Part shown: one piece after another, positions 16,583 to 24,540 of the stretch
Numbering within the stretch: the stretch's first letter is position 1
How the letters are laid out: every line of letters starts with the position of its first letter
Origin: Kaistella sp.
Lineage (GTDB): Bacteria > Bacteroidota > Bacteroidia > Flavobacteriales > Weeksellaceae
Length of the DNA: 64,000 bases
Direction: 5' to 3'
Assembly: GCA_019459085.1 (NCBI GenBank)
Contig: JAIBEW010000010.1
Span: 1 to 64,000 of the forward strand
Made by a program: the position numbers and the translations under genes
Notes under the pieces: model-generated
Databases searched by the model: none
Told to the model about the DNA's origin: nothing
Seen by the model: only the letters and a program-made list of their open reading frames with translations

Positions 16583-17206
16583 TTACTGCTTAACCGCTAA
16601 AATCATTGCTACTGAAGCTTCTCCTTTGTGGTAATCTCCTTCACTCAATGTAATGGTTTTAATCGCGGCTTCTTTGAAATCAAAGTTTTCGAAATCTCTT
16701 TTTAATTCTTCAAGACTGTAGAGCATTTCAGGATCGCGTGGACCGCCGGATCGCGGATCATTCTTCTGATATGCTTCCTGAAGTTTGGAAAACCCTTCTA
16801 TAATCAGGAAGCCTCCCGGTTTCAGAAATTTTGCGAGTTTCTGATGAATCCTTCGCCTTTGATCTCCCGGAAAGTGGGCATAAATTAAAGCCAAAGCATC
16901 AAAATAATGTTCGGAATAGTTGATACTCTGAACATCAGAAACGGTATATGAAATCTCCGCATTGTTTTGCTCTGCCAAGGCAAGCGCCTTCTTTTTTCCT
17001 TCTGCGCTCTGATCAAAAGCTTCAGTTGTCCAACCCATCTGCGCTGCGAAAACAGAATTCCTGCCTTCTCCTTCAGCCGGAAATAAAATTTTACCGGGCG
17101 TAATTTCTTTCAGTTTTTCTTTTAAATAATAGTTGGGCGAGGTTCCGTAAATATATTCCGTCTGACGGTAACGTTCGTTCCAGAAATTCTTCTGATCCAT
17201 ATTCAT
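16583..17206 (-). CDS. class I SAM-dependent methyltransferase
   Basis: 207 residues with a Rossmann methyltransferase fold. The SAM-binding motif I appears as LFPAEGEGRNSVFAAQMG, followed by an acidic motif II (EAFDQS) and KFLKPGGFLIIEGF as post-motif III. The N-terminal FWNERYRQTEYIYGTSPN is typical of the TehB/thiopurine-methyltransferase-like group that methylates tellurite, selenium or sulfur compounds and thiols. In a cluster devoted to sulfur transfer a thiol or chalcogen substrate is plausible, but this is inference. It stands 83 bp upstream of the MBL-rhodanese gene in the same direction; the CRP-type site lies between them, so that gene has its own promoter. Confidence 0.82.
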   Translation of the reverse strand: MNMDQKNFWNERYRQTEYIYGTSPNYYLKEKLKEITPGKILFPAEGEGRNSVFAAQMGWTTEAFDQSAEGKKKALALAEQNNAEISYTVSDVQSINYSEHYFDALALIYAHFPGDQRRRIHQKLAKFLKPGGFLIIEGFSKLQEAYQKNDPRSGGPRDPEMLYSLEELKRDFENFDFKEAAIKTITLSEGDYHKGEASVAMILAVKQ

Positions 17207-17296
17207 CTTTTGTCTATAAAATTAATTCTTTTGCAGGCAAATAGAAACCGTTTTTAAAACAAAACCATCGAAAACTTTTCTAATTTTCTCCGGATA

Positions 17297-17506
17297 TTAT
17301 CTGGAACAATTGGTAGGACCATCGTCTTTGATCCCGATTTTCCCCAGGATCAAATACATCAGACACCAATTGGTCAAAGCGTGTATCCACAGATTCACTC
17401 CGACAAAACCTGTAAGCCAGAACCAGTTTTGATTTACATAAATTCCTAATAATAAACTGGCTAAAATAATGGTTCCCGCTACCGCGTGGACTGTTCTTGT
17501 TTGCAT
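17297..17506 (-). CDS. DUF2892 (YgaP-like) small membrane protein
   Basis: 69 residues with two membrane helices (AGTIILASLLLGIYV and FWLTGFVGVNLWI) followed by N-W-C-L-M-Y-L-I-L-G-K-I-G. This resembles the membrane part of YgaP, in which a DUF2892 domain is fused to a rhodanese. Here the unit is free-standing, but several rhodanese proteins are encoded close by. The C-terminus ends T-N-C-S-R. It lies 10 bp after the small cytosolic protein gene at 17517 and probably shares its transcript. No independent function is known. Confidence 0.8.
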   Translation of the reverse strand: MQTRTVHAVAGTIILASLLLGIYVNQNWFWLTGFVGVNLWIHALTNWCLMYLILGKIGIKDDGPTNCSR

Positions 17507-17516
17507 TTTTTTGATT

Positions 17517-17816
17517 TTAAATGGATTTTTCTAACGGTAAAGTCGCAATATGAATGTGCGAAAATGTTTTTTGCTTTGAATTGAAATCTTCTACACTTTT
17601 ATAGATTTCATCGGCAAATTCATCTTCCATAAATACCGTAAAAAGTAAAGAATCAACAGACAAATGATCCTTTGCAAACCAGTTTTCACGTTCATTTCCA
17701 TTATTCTTGTAGCCTTTTACCGACTGATAGGAAAAAGATTTCACGCCAGAATGTTTCAGAATATTTTTCACTTCTTTTCCAAATTCTTCTACTGCTGTAA
17801 TTAATAAGAGTTTCAT
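17517..17816 (-). CDS. small cytosolic protein, possibly PII-like, next to the RND pump
   Basis: 99 residues. The N-terminus MKLLLITAVEEF, the helix that follows (GKEVKNILKHSGVKSFSYQSV) and the later strand LLFTVFMEDEFADEIY suggest a ferredoxin-like alpha/beta trimer fold, as in PII-type and DUF3240-like proteins. The latter are repeatedly found beside CusA/CzcA-type RND genes. I cannot confirm the family from reading alone. There is no obvious uridylylation T-loop tyrosine. It lies 146 bp downstream of the RND permease gene and 10 bp upstream of the DUF2892 gene. A regulatory or metal-sensing link to the pump is inference from position. Confidence 0.6.
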   Translation of the reverse strand: MKLLLITAVEEFGKEVKNILKHSGVKSFSYQSVKGYKNNGNERENWFAKDHLSVDSLLFTVFMEDEFADEIYKSVEDFNSKQKTFSHIHIATLPLEKSI

Positions 17817-17923
17817 ATGTAGATTTTTTATTGTGTTAAGGTTATGTAGAATCGCAGCGTCTTGATCAGTATTTCCAAATCAAGGCGATTTCTTATGTTT
17901 TAGGTTTTTTCAACCAAGTAGTT

Positions 17924-17956
17924 AAACCTCACAGATTTAAGAGACCTGTGAGGTTT
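17924..17956 (+). terminator. 11-bp perfect hairpin between RND permease and PII-like genes
   Basis: AAACCTCACAG pairs perfectly with CTGTGAGGTTT around an 11-nt loop. The T-tract (ATTTTTTT) is on the plus strand, although the flanking genes run on the minus strand, where only a weak TTTAA follows. It may therefore be an interspersed hairpin repeat of the kind common in Bacteroidota rather than a true terminator. It could still stabilise the 3' end of the RND mRNA. Confidence 0.55.
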
Positions 17957-17962
17957 ATTTTT

Positions 17963-20900
17963 TTACTCTTCAGAGATCTTATTTTCAACCTCTGTTTTAC
18001 TTTCCCATTTCTTCCTTTCCGTTACATAATAAATCAACGGCACTACAATCAGCGTAAGGATGGTTGAAACGATCGCCCCAAAAACAAGCGAGATTGCCAA
18101 ACCTTGAAAAATCGGATCGAAAAGAATAATCACCGCGCCAATAACCACCGCTCCTGTTGTTAATAAGATCGGCGTTGTGCGCACTGCTCCGGCTTCGATA
18201 ATGGCCTGTTTGATGGGAACTCCCTCATTCAGACGGATTTCTATAAAATCAATCAGCAATACCGAATTCCGCACCATTACCCCAGCCAAAGCAATCATTC
18301 CGATGAAAGAAGTTGCCGTAAAAAAAGCGCCTAAAATCCAGTGTCCGAGAACAATTCCTATCAGCGACAGCGGAATGGCAATCATCATGACCAGCGGTGT
18401 TTTAAAATTCTGAAACCAACCCACAATGAGCATATAAATAATAATGATCACCACTGCGAACGCTGCGCCCAGATCTTTAAAGACCTCTAACGTAATTTGC
18501 CATTCACCATCCCATTTTACGGTGTAATCAGACTCATTTTCAGGCTGATTCATATACAGTTCGTTGAGTGAATACCCTTGTGGAAGCTTTATTTTATTGA
18601 GTTTTTCGTCCATTCCCAAAATGGCGTAAGCCGGACTTTCCAAACCACCTGCCATATCGGCAAGCACATACACTACCCGCTTCTGGTCTTTTCTGTAAAT
18701 AGATTTTTGCAGTGTATCGCGCTGTACTTGTACCAGATCGCTTACCGGAACCATTCCCATTTGTCCTTTCACTTTCAGATTGGTTACGTCCTGAATGGTT
18801 GATTTATCACTGTTATTGAGTTTCATTACAATATCAACTCCATCGTTTGATTTTTCAGTATATAAATTTCCGATGGAATGTTCGCCCATTAAATACGTCA
18901 GATTCCCTACAATTTGTTCCGGCGCAACACCGTTCAGCATTGCTTTTTCTTTGTCCGGAACCAGTTTGAATTCTGTTTGAGGTGCTTCTACCATCCAGTC
19001 AATATCCACCACATCGTCGGTTTTGTGCAGAATTTCCTGCACCTGTTTTGCAACTTTTACCTGCCCCTCGTAATCAGGTCCATAAATTTCAGCAACAATG
19101 GTTGATAAAACGGGCGGTCCCGGCGGAACTTCCACAATTTTTACATTGGCCCTGTATTTTGCCGCAATTTTCTGAATTTCCGGCCGGATTTTTTTTGCAA
19201 TATCGTGGCTTTGCGCATCGCGATCTGCTTTAGGCAAAAGATTCACCTGAATATCCGACGTATTGCTGGCTCCTCTCATATCGTAATGGCGAACCAGACC
19301 GTTGAATGTAATGGGTGATGACGAACCGACATAATTCTGATAATTCACCACTTCAGGAATGGTTTTCAGATATTGTGCAATGTCCTGAGTGGCAGCTGCT
19401 GTTCTTTCTAAAGTGGTTCCTTCGGGCAAATCGATCACGAGCTGAATTTCATTTTTATTATCAAACGGAAGCATTTTTACTGCTACCCATTTCGTAAAGA
19501 ATGCCAAAACCGAAATCAATAAGAGTACACCGATAATTCCCATCATCGTCCATCTTTTTGATGTGCTGTCGAGTAACGGTTGTTCTATTTTTTTATAAAT
19601 TTTATAGATTCTGCCAGTTTCCAACCCTTGTTCTTCTTTATGCTGTTCGGTGTCTTTTACTTTTAATAAATGAAAACCTAAATATGGTGTTACCGTTAAA
19701 GCCACAAATAACGAAAGCAACATCGCAATTGATGCTCCAATGGGCATTGGCGACATATAAGGACCCATCATTCCGGAAACGAACGCCATTGGCAAAATCG
19801 CGGCAATTACGGTGAAGGTTGCTAAAATAGTTGGATTTCCGACTTCATTAATGGCATAAATGGCCGCCTGCCTGAACGGTAATTTCTTCATGTGGAAGTG
19901 CCGGTGCATATTTTCGGCGATAATAATGCTGTCGTCTACCACAATTCCCACCACAAAAACCAGTGCAAAAAGCGTGATTCGGTTCAGCGTGTAACCGAGC
20001 ATATAATAACTGAAAAGCGTCAAAGCAAACGTCAGCGGAACGGAGAAAAACACCACCAATCCGCCTCTCCAGCCCATGGCAAGCATGACGAGGACTGTTA
20101 CAGCCAGAATTGCAATTCCAAGGTGAAGCAATAATTCAGAAACTTTGTGGGAAGCGGTTTCGCCGTAGTTTCTGGTCACTTCTACATGAACATCATCAGG
20201 AATTAAATTTTTCTTCAGTTCATCCACTTTGGCAAGAATCTGCTCCGAAATTTTCATCGCATCGGCTCCTTTTACTTTAGAAACCGACAGCGTTACTGCA
20301 GGATATTCCGATTTAAATTTTTTCCCGTTTTCGAGCGCATTTCCGTATCCGAAGCTTACATAATTCTGCGGAGAAGCTGCCCCGTCTTCGATTTCGGCCA
20401 CCTGTTTCAGGTAAACCGGCATATTTTGGGAGGTTCCAACTACCAAATTTTCCACATCTTCTGCTGAATTTAAAAACTGTCCCGTTGTTAAAAGATATTC
20501 TTCATCGTTGGAAACAAAACTTCCGGACTGTGAACTTCCGTTACTTGCCTGTATCATCTGCATTACCGAAAGCGCATCCACATTCAGCTCCGCCATTTTA
20601 TCTTTATCAACAACAACTTTCAGCTGTCGGTTTCGTCCGCCGATCACGTTGGTAAGCGAAACATCTTTTATTTTTTTGATTTCCGACGACAGTTCTTCCC
20701 CGATCTGGCGAAGCTGGTAATCGTTGTATTTTTCGCTCCAAAGGGTGAGTCCCAACATCGGAACATCATCAATAGAACGGGTTTTCACCATCGGTTCCAT
20801 CACATTTTTCGGAAAAATGTGCTTGTTTTTCATCAGTTCATCATACAATTTCACATACGAACGTTCCGTGTCTTCTCCGACATAGAACTGTACGATGATC

Positions 20901-21184
20901 ATTGCTTTCCCGTTCATCGCCATGGAGTGAATATGTTCCACCCCTTTGATGTTGGAAATGATTTTTTCCAACGGTTTTACCACCCGGTTTTCTACTTCTT
21001 TTGGTGAAGCTCCCGGATAACCCACCATTACATCGGCCATTGGCACAATGATTTGTGGCTCTTCTTCTCTTGGTATTAATGTGGAGCTGTACATCCCGAT
21101 GATCATCAACGCGACCATTAATAAAATCGTCAGTTTTGAATTGATGAAAAACTCGGCGATACGTCCTGCGAATCCTTTTTCCAT
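17963..21184 (-). CDS. RND efflux transporter permease
   Basis: 1073 residues, the usual RND length. The layout is one N-terminal helix, a large periplasmic loop (about 35-330), a block of helices, a second periplasmic loop, and final helices ending YYVTERKKW. The proton-relay region in helix 4 reads F-V-V-G-I-V-V-D-D-S-I-I-I-A-E-N, with the Asp pair of HAE1-type drug/organic pumps, rather than the single Asp motif of CzcA/CusA metal pumps. Together with the HlyD adaptor and TolC-type channel encoded upstream it forms a tripartite efflux system from the inner membrane to outside. The substrate is unknown; given the neighbours it could be a sulfur- or thiol-derived compound (inference). Confidence 0.92.
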   Translation of the reverse strand: MEKGFAGRIAEFFINSKLTILLMVALMIIGMYSSTLIPREEEPQIIVPMADVMVGYPGASPKEVENRVVKPLEKIISNIKGVEHIHSMAMNGKAMIIVQFYVGEDTERSYVKLYDELMKNKHIFPKNVMEPMVKTRSIDDVPMLGLTLWSEKYNDYQLRQIGEELSSEIKKIKDVSLTNVIGGRNRQLKVVVDKDKMAELNVDALSVMQMIQASNGSSQSGSFVSNDEEYLLTTGQFLNSAEDVENLVVGTSQNMPVYLKQVAEIEDGAASPQNYVSFGYGNALENGKKFKSEYPAVTLSVSKVKGADAMKISEQILAKVDELKKNLIPDDVHVEVTRNYGETASHKVSELLLHLGIAILAVTVLVMLAMGWRGGLVVFFSVPLTFALTLFSYYMLGYTLNRITLFALVFVVGIVVDDSIIIAENMHRHFHMKKLPFRQAAIYAINEVGNPTILATFTVIAAILPMAFVSGMMGPYMSPMPIGASIAMLLSLFVALTVTPYLGFHLLKVKDTEQHKEEQGLETGRIYKIYKKIEQPLLDSTSKRWTMMGIIGVLLLISVLAFFTKWVAVKMLPFDNKNEIQLVIDLPEGTTLERTAAATQDIAQYLKTIPEVVNYQNYVGSSSPITFNGLVRHYDMRGASNTSDIQVNLLPKADRDAQSHDIAKKIRPEIQKIAAKYRANVKIVEVPPGPPVLSTIVAEIYGPDYEGQVKVAKQVQEILHKTDDVVDIDWMVEAPQTEFKLVPDKEKAMLNGVAPEQIVGNLTYLMGEHSIGNLYTEKSNDGVDIVMKLNNSDKSTIQDVTNLKVKGQMGMVPVSDLVQVQRDTLQKSIYRKDQKRVVYVLADMAGGLESPAYAILGMDEKLNKIKLPQGYSLNELYMNQPENESDYTVKWDGEWQITLEVFKDLGAAFAVVIIIIYMLIVGWFQNFKTPLVMMIAIPLSLIGIVLGHWILGAFFTATSFIGMIALAGVMVRNSVLLIDFIEIRLNEGVPIKQAIIEAGAVRTTPILLTTGAVVIGAVIILFDPIFQGLAISLVFGAIVSTILTLIVVPLIYYVTERKKWESKTEVENKISEE

Positions 21185-21257
21185 AATATTTGGTTTTCGT
21201 GTTTAGAGGTTACGAGTTGCGAAGTAAAACCAGCAACGCGTACCTCGAAACTTGAAT

Positions 21258-22346
21258 TTATTTTAAAGTTACTTTTGCTCCGTTATACAATTTACCTTTA
21301 GCTGAAACGATGTAAGGTTCTTTTGAATTTAAACCTGATACCACTTCTACCTGATCTCCTACTGTTTTACCTGTTTTTAACCAGCGCAAAACGGCTGTGT
21401 TTTGTGAACTCATCACATAAACTCCTGTTAACTGTCCGTTTTGTACCACAGCAGATTTTGGAATCATGACGGTTTCCTGAAAATCCTGATTGATTTTTCC
21501 TGAATTTTTAAACGGAAACTGCACATTCACAAACATTCCCGGTAACAGATCAGCGGAAGCAGGAATATTAATTTTCACCATATACTGGCCACCGGTGTTT
21601 GCAGCAGATTTGCTGATTTCGGAAACCGTTCCGCCAACGGTTTTGCCGACGGATTTCATCGTAACCTGAACCGGCATTCCTTGCTGGATCAGCGTAATAT
21701 ATTGCTCGGAAACCAAAACCTGCGCCTGCAAAGCTCCTGAAGATTCTATCGTGAGCAAAGGCATTCCCGGACTTGCCATATCGCCCTGCTCGGCGAATTT
21801 CGCGGTGATGGTTCCGGAAATCGGAGCGGTAATATTGGTGTATCTGTATTGAGAATTCACTTCGTTTTTCATTTGCTGGGCGACCTGTAAACCCGCCTGC
21901 GCCATTTCGTAACGCGCTCTCATATCATCTAATTCTTTTTGCGATGCACTTTGATTCTTATATAAATTCTGGTATCTCGCGTAATCTTTTTTAGCAATAT
22001 TGAACTGAGCCTGAGCCTGCGAAATCTGCGCACTCGCCTGTCCGCCTTTTGCCTGAATATCAGTAGAATTGATGCTCACCAAGCCCTGTCCTGCTCTTAC
22101 GTTCTGCCCGACTTCTGCTCTCATCGATGTGATGTAACCCATCATTCGGGTAGAAACATTTACGGAATTTTTGGCCACCAATTTGCCTGTTGCGGTTGTT
22201 GACAAACCAAGAGTGTTACCTGATGATTTATTTACAGTGACCGAAATGGGTGCATCGGTGTTTTGTACCGATTTTTTTTCGTCTGATGAGCAGCTGCTGA
22301 AAAGCACGGCTGATAAAAGGAGACCGGAATAAAGGTATGTTTTCAT
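21258..22346 (-). CDS. RND efflux periplasmic adaptor (HlyD/MFP family) lipoprotein
   Basis: 362 residues. A lipoprotein signal (LFSSC) is followed by a barrel/lipoyl half (MGYITSMRAEVGQNVRAGQGL), an alpha-hairpin rich in A/Q/K (about residues 100-160), and the returning lipoyl half YTNITAPISGTITAKFAEQGD. Beta-barrel and membrane-proximal domains end near KLYNGAKVTLK. The adaptor bridges the RND permease and the outer-membrane channel. Its stop lies 73 bp before the permease ATG and its start 262 bp after tolC. That 262-bp gap shows no promoter or CRP-type site, so it is probably co-transcribed with tolC. Confidence 0.92.
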   Translation of the reverse strand: MKTYLYSGLLLSAVLFSSCSSDEKKSVQNTDAPISVTVNKSSGNTLGLSTTATGKLVAKNSVNVSTRMMGYITSMRAEVGQNVRAGQGLVSINSTDIQAKGGQASAQISQAQAQFNIAKKDYARYQNLYKNQSASQKELDDMRARYEMAQAGLQVAQQMKNEVNSQYRYTNITAPISGTITAKFAEQGDMASPGMPLLTIESSGALQAQVLVSEQYITLIQQGMPVQVTMKSVGKTVGGTVSEISKSAANTGGQYMVKINIPASADLLPGMFVNVQFPFKNSGKINQDFQETVMIPKSAVVQNGQLTGVYVMSSQNTAVLRWLKTGKTVGDQVEVVSGLNSKEPYIVSAKGKLYNGAKVTLK

Positions 22347-22368
22347 AATTTTTTATTTTTATCTGAAG

Positions 22369-22399
22369 CTTGCCAAGTATTTAAAACTCTGACAAGGTT
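22369..22399. repeat. imperfect hairpin repeat in the tolC-adaptor gap
   Basis: CTTGCCAAG and a later TGACAAGG form a loose stem around an AT-rich loop. This is like the interspersed elements seen between genes in Flavobacteriia. It is the only structure noticed in the 262-bp gap; the rest is T-rich and featureless. Confidence 0.3.
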
Positions 22400-22608
22400 G
22401 GTTGGTTTATATTTTTCTTTACTTTCTATGTTAAGTCAATGTTTTACTTTTTTTTCGGCGTGTTGATAGCCCCGATGGAAACGGCATCCTTTTTCTTTTT
22501 ATGGAAGGGAAAAGCGCCGGCAAAAAGAAAAAGATATAGTGGACAGCGGGAATTTGCTCCTAAAAAAATGAAGTAAACAACTCCTGAGTTCTTTGTTCAC
22601 CGCAATAC

Positions 22609-23916
22609 CTAATTCTTTAAAAATTTATAATATTCTACAGCGGTATTGTACTCATAAATGGCCTGTATGTGTTCCAGTTCTTTTTGTGACATTTGGGTTT
22701 CGGCAGTGAGCAGATCAGCAGATTTTTCCAGACCCTGATCATAACGGTTTTTGCGGATTCGGTAGGCTTCTTTATTTTGTTCCCAGGCCATTTTCGTGAG
22801 GTTTACCTTGTTTTCGGCATCCTGAACCTGGCGCGAAGTTTTCTGGAGTTCTAACTGGCTTTGCTTCTCGTACTGTTGAATTTCGGTCTGGGCTTTGCTC
22901 AGTTCCGCTTTTAATCGCTGCTGTTCGCTTTTGGCTTTCAGACCGTCGAAAACATTCCATGAAAGTTGGATTCCTGCCAAATATCCATTGGCATCGAACT
23001 GTGCAATTTTGTTATCGTACATCTCGAAACTTCCGAATGCATTAAGTTTTGGGAGAAATTTCGCTTGAGAAGATTTGATCATCAAATCATAAGCTTCCAG
23101 AGATTTCTGGTAGGCCAGTAAATCTTTTCTGTTGGAATTCAAAGTAGGATTGCGCTCTACAATATTTTCATGATATTCCAATGTTTCCGTTGGTTTCAGG
23201 ACTTTGTTCCCGTAATTTTCGTCGAGCAGAAAATAGAGATAATCGGAGGCATTTTTAATATGGGATTTGGCGTAAGCAATCTGATTTTCGATTTCTTTCA
23301 GACGTACATCCATATACAAAACTTCAGATTTCTGAATGATGCCATTTTGGTAATAATTGTCGATGACCTTCTTGTTGGCCATCGTAGTTTTTTGGGCATT
23401 CTCTAAAGTTTCGACGGTTTTATAGGCCATTTGCAGCGTCATATATGCTTTTTTAAGCTCAAACCGAACGCTTTCTTTGGTTCTTTCGGTTTTGATTTTC
23501 AAAACATCGGATTTGATCTGTCCGGCCTTTTTCTGATAAACCGCATCGATATTGATGATGGGTTGCTGAATTTCTAATTTGGTGGCAAAATTGGAAATGC
23601 TTTTCGGAGAATTGAGGTTATCGGGATTGAAATCCATCATTGTAATCCTTTCCTGATTGAGCTTTGATCCAAATGCATACAGCGGATTGTTGGTGTTAGA
23701 AAAAGTGTAAGATGCGTTGATATTCGGGAGATACATCGCTCTTGTTCCCAACAGTTCAGCATCGGCAAGTTCGGCTTCTTTTTGCGCCATTTTTACCTGA
23801 AGGTTGTTATCGATAATTTTCTGCTCCAGTTCGGTTTGGGAAATCCGGACGGTATCCTGCGAAAATATTTGGTGAAAGGTGGTAACTGATAAAATAAGTA
23901 CCCAGACTTTTTGCAT
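22609..23916 (-). CDS. TolC family outer membrane efflux protein
   Basis: 435 residues with a signal peptide ending near IFS-QDT, followed by two long repeats of heptad-rich alpha-helix separated by short strands, the TolC/OEP architecture. Typical pieces are NLQVKMAQKEAELADAEL early, and G-I-Q-L-S-W-N-V-F-D-G-L-K-A-K in the second half (the OEP signature 'W.lFdG'). It forms the outer-membrane and periplasmic tunnel of the efflux system with the HlyD adaptor and RND permease that follow. Its promoter has a CRP-type site and a perfect -7 box; a terminator separates it from the rhodanese gene upstream. Confidence 0.9.
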   Translation of the reverse strand: MQKVWVLILSVTTFHQIFSQDTVRISQTELEQKIIDNNLQVKMAQKEAELADAELLGTRAMYLPNINASYTFSNTNNPLYAFGSKLNQERITMMDFNPDNLNSPKSISNFATKLEIQQPIINIDAVYQKKAGQIKSDVLKIKTERTKESVRFELKKAYMTLQMAYKTVETLENAQKTTMANKKVIDNYYQNGIIQKSEVLYMDVRLKEIENQIAYAKSHIKNASDYLYFLLDENYGNKVLKPTETLEYHENIVERNPTLNSNRKDLLAYQKSLEAYDLMIKSSQAKFLPKLNAFGSFEMYDNKIAQFDANGYLAGIQLSWNVFDGLKAKSEQQRLKAELSKAQTEIQQYEKQSQLELQKTSRQVQDAENKVNLTKMAWEQNKEAYRIRKNRYDQGLEKSADLLTAETQMSQKELEHIQAIYEYNTAVEYYKFLKN

Positions 23917-23932
23917 AATCTTTAATTTTTTG

Positions 23933-23977
23933 CAAAGTTAGACTGGTGGAAACGGCTGCACAGTAACCTATATCACA
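23933..23977 (-). promoter_or_regulatory. CRP-type activator site and promoter of the tolC-hlyD-RND operon
   Basis: On the minus strand TGTGATATAGGTTACT (23977-23962) precedes the -7 box TAACTTTG (23940-23933), with exactly 22 bp between the 14-bp core and the box. The leader to the tolC ATG is then only about 10 nt. No TTG -33 element is present, as expected for an activator-dependent promoter. Confidence 0.75.
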
Positions 23978-24034
23978 TAGGCCAATAATCTACCTCAAAA
24001 GACCTGTTTTTTTCTTGAAACTTCATAAAAAAAA

Positions 24035-24050
24035 CCGCCCGTGAAGGCGG
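24035..24050 (-). terminator. terminator after the lone rhodanese gene
   Basis: CCGCC / GGCGG stem with a 6-nt loop. Read on the minus strand the stem runs straight into eight T residues. It separates the rhodanese transcript from the tolC promoter. Confidence 0.8.
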
Positions 24051-24151
24051 CTACAATTATAATTATGAAATACGTTATCATTCTGGTCTGAGAAACCACC
24101 GTTCAGATTTTTGAAGTACCAAAAAATCACACTCTGATTTCTGCAGTACTC

Positions 24152-24469
24152 TTACGATGATAATTTAGCGTTCAAACTGCTCCATCCTCCGCCATTGTGT
24201 ACATTCCCGTAACCGTTATTCTGGAGAATGGTTTTTGCAGTGGCACTTCTCATTCCCGATGCGCAGCAGGTAATGATCGGTTTGTCTTTATTCTTTAGTT
24301 TTGAAAGGTTGCTTTGAAGCTGATCAACAGGAATATTGATGGAGTTTTTGATATGTCCGTCAGCATATTCGTTTTTGCTTCTTACATCAAGAATTATAGC
24401 ACCTTGCTTTAGAAGATCTGCATAATCGGTTTTATCCATACCGAAAAGGTTTTTTATTGCATCTAACAT
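24152..24469 (-). CDS. single-domain rhodanese sulfurtransferase
   Basis: 105 residues, a GlpE/PspE-sized rhodanese without signal peptide, so cytosolic. The domain entry (AIILDVRSKNEYADGHIKNSINIP) and the active-site loop C-A-S-G-M-R (Cys69, with a second Cys at 68) are intact, so it should accept and donate sulfane sulfur. It lies 67 bp downstream of the CRP-type regulator gene but has its own CRP-type site and -7 box; the site overlaps the regulator's stop codon. A strong terminator follows, making it a one-gene transcript, probably the closest reporter of the regulator's activity. Confidence 0.92.
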   Translation of the reverse strand: MLDAIKNLFGMDKTDYADLLKQGAIILDVRSKNEYADGHIKNSINIPVDQLQSNLSKLKNKDKPIITCCASGMRSATAKTILQNNGYGNVHNGGGWSSLNAKLSS

Positions 24470-24495
24470 TGTTGTTTCATTTAAAATTAATGATG

Positions 24496-24540
24496 CAAAA
24501 GTACAGTCTTTGGAACACGAAGTCAGTGATGTATGTTACA
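24496..24540 (-). promoter_or_regulatory. CRP-type activator site and promoter of the rhodanese gene
   Basis: The minus strand reads TGTAACATACATCACT (24540-24525), then 22 bp from the 14-bp core, then TACTTTTG (24503-24496), a perfect TAnnTTTG. The site overlaps the stop codon (24536-24538) of the regulator gene. It is the third copy of the motif in this cluster, with identical spacing. Confidence 0.75.

Noticed and set aside
17963-21184. Heavy-metal (CzcA/CusA) assignment of the RND pump
   Set aside because: The helix-4 motif has the V-D-D pattern of HAE1-type pumps; no metal-binding Met or His cluster was noticed.
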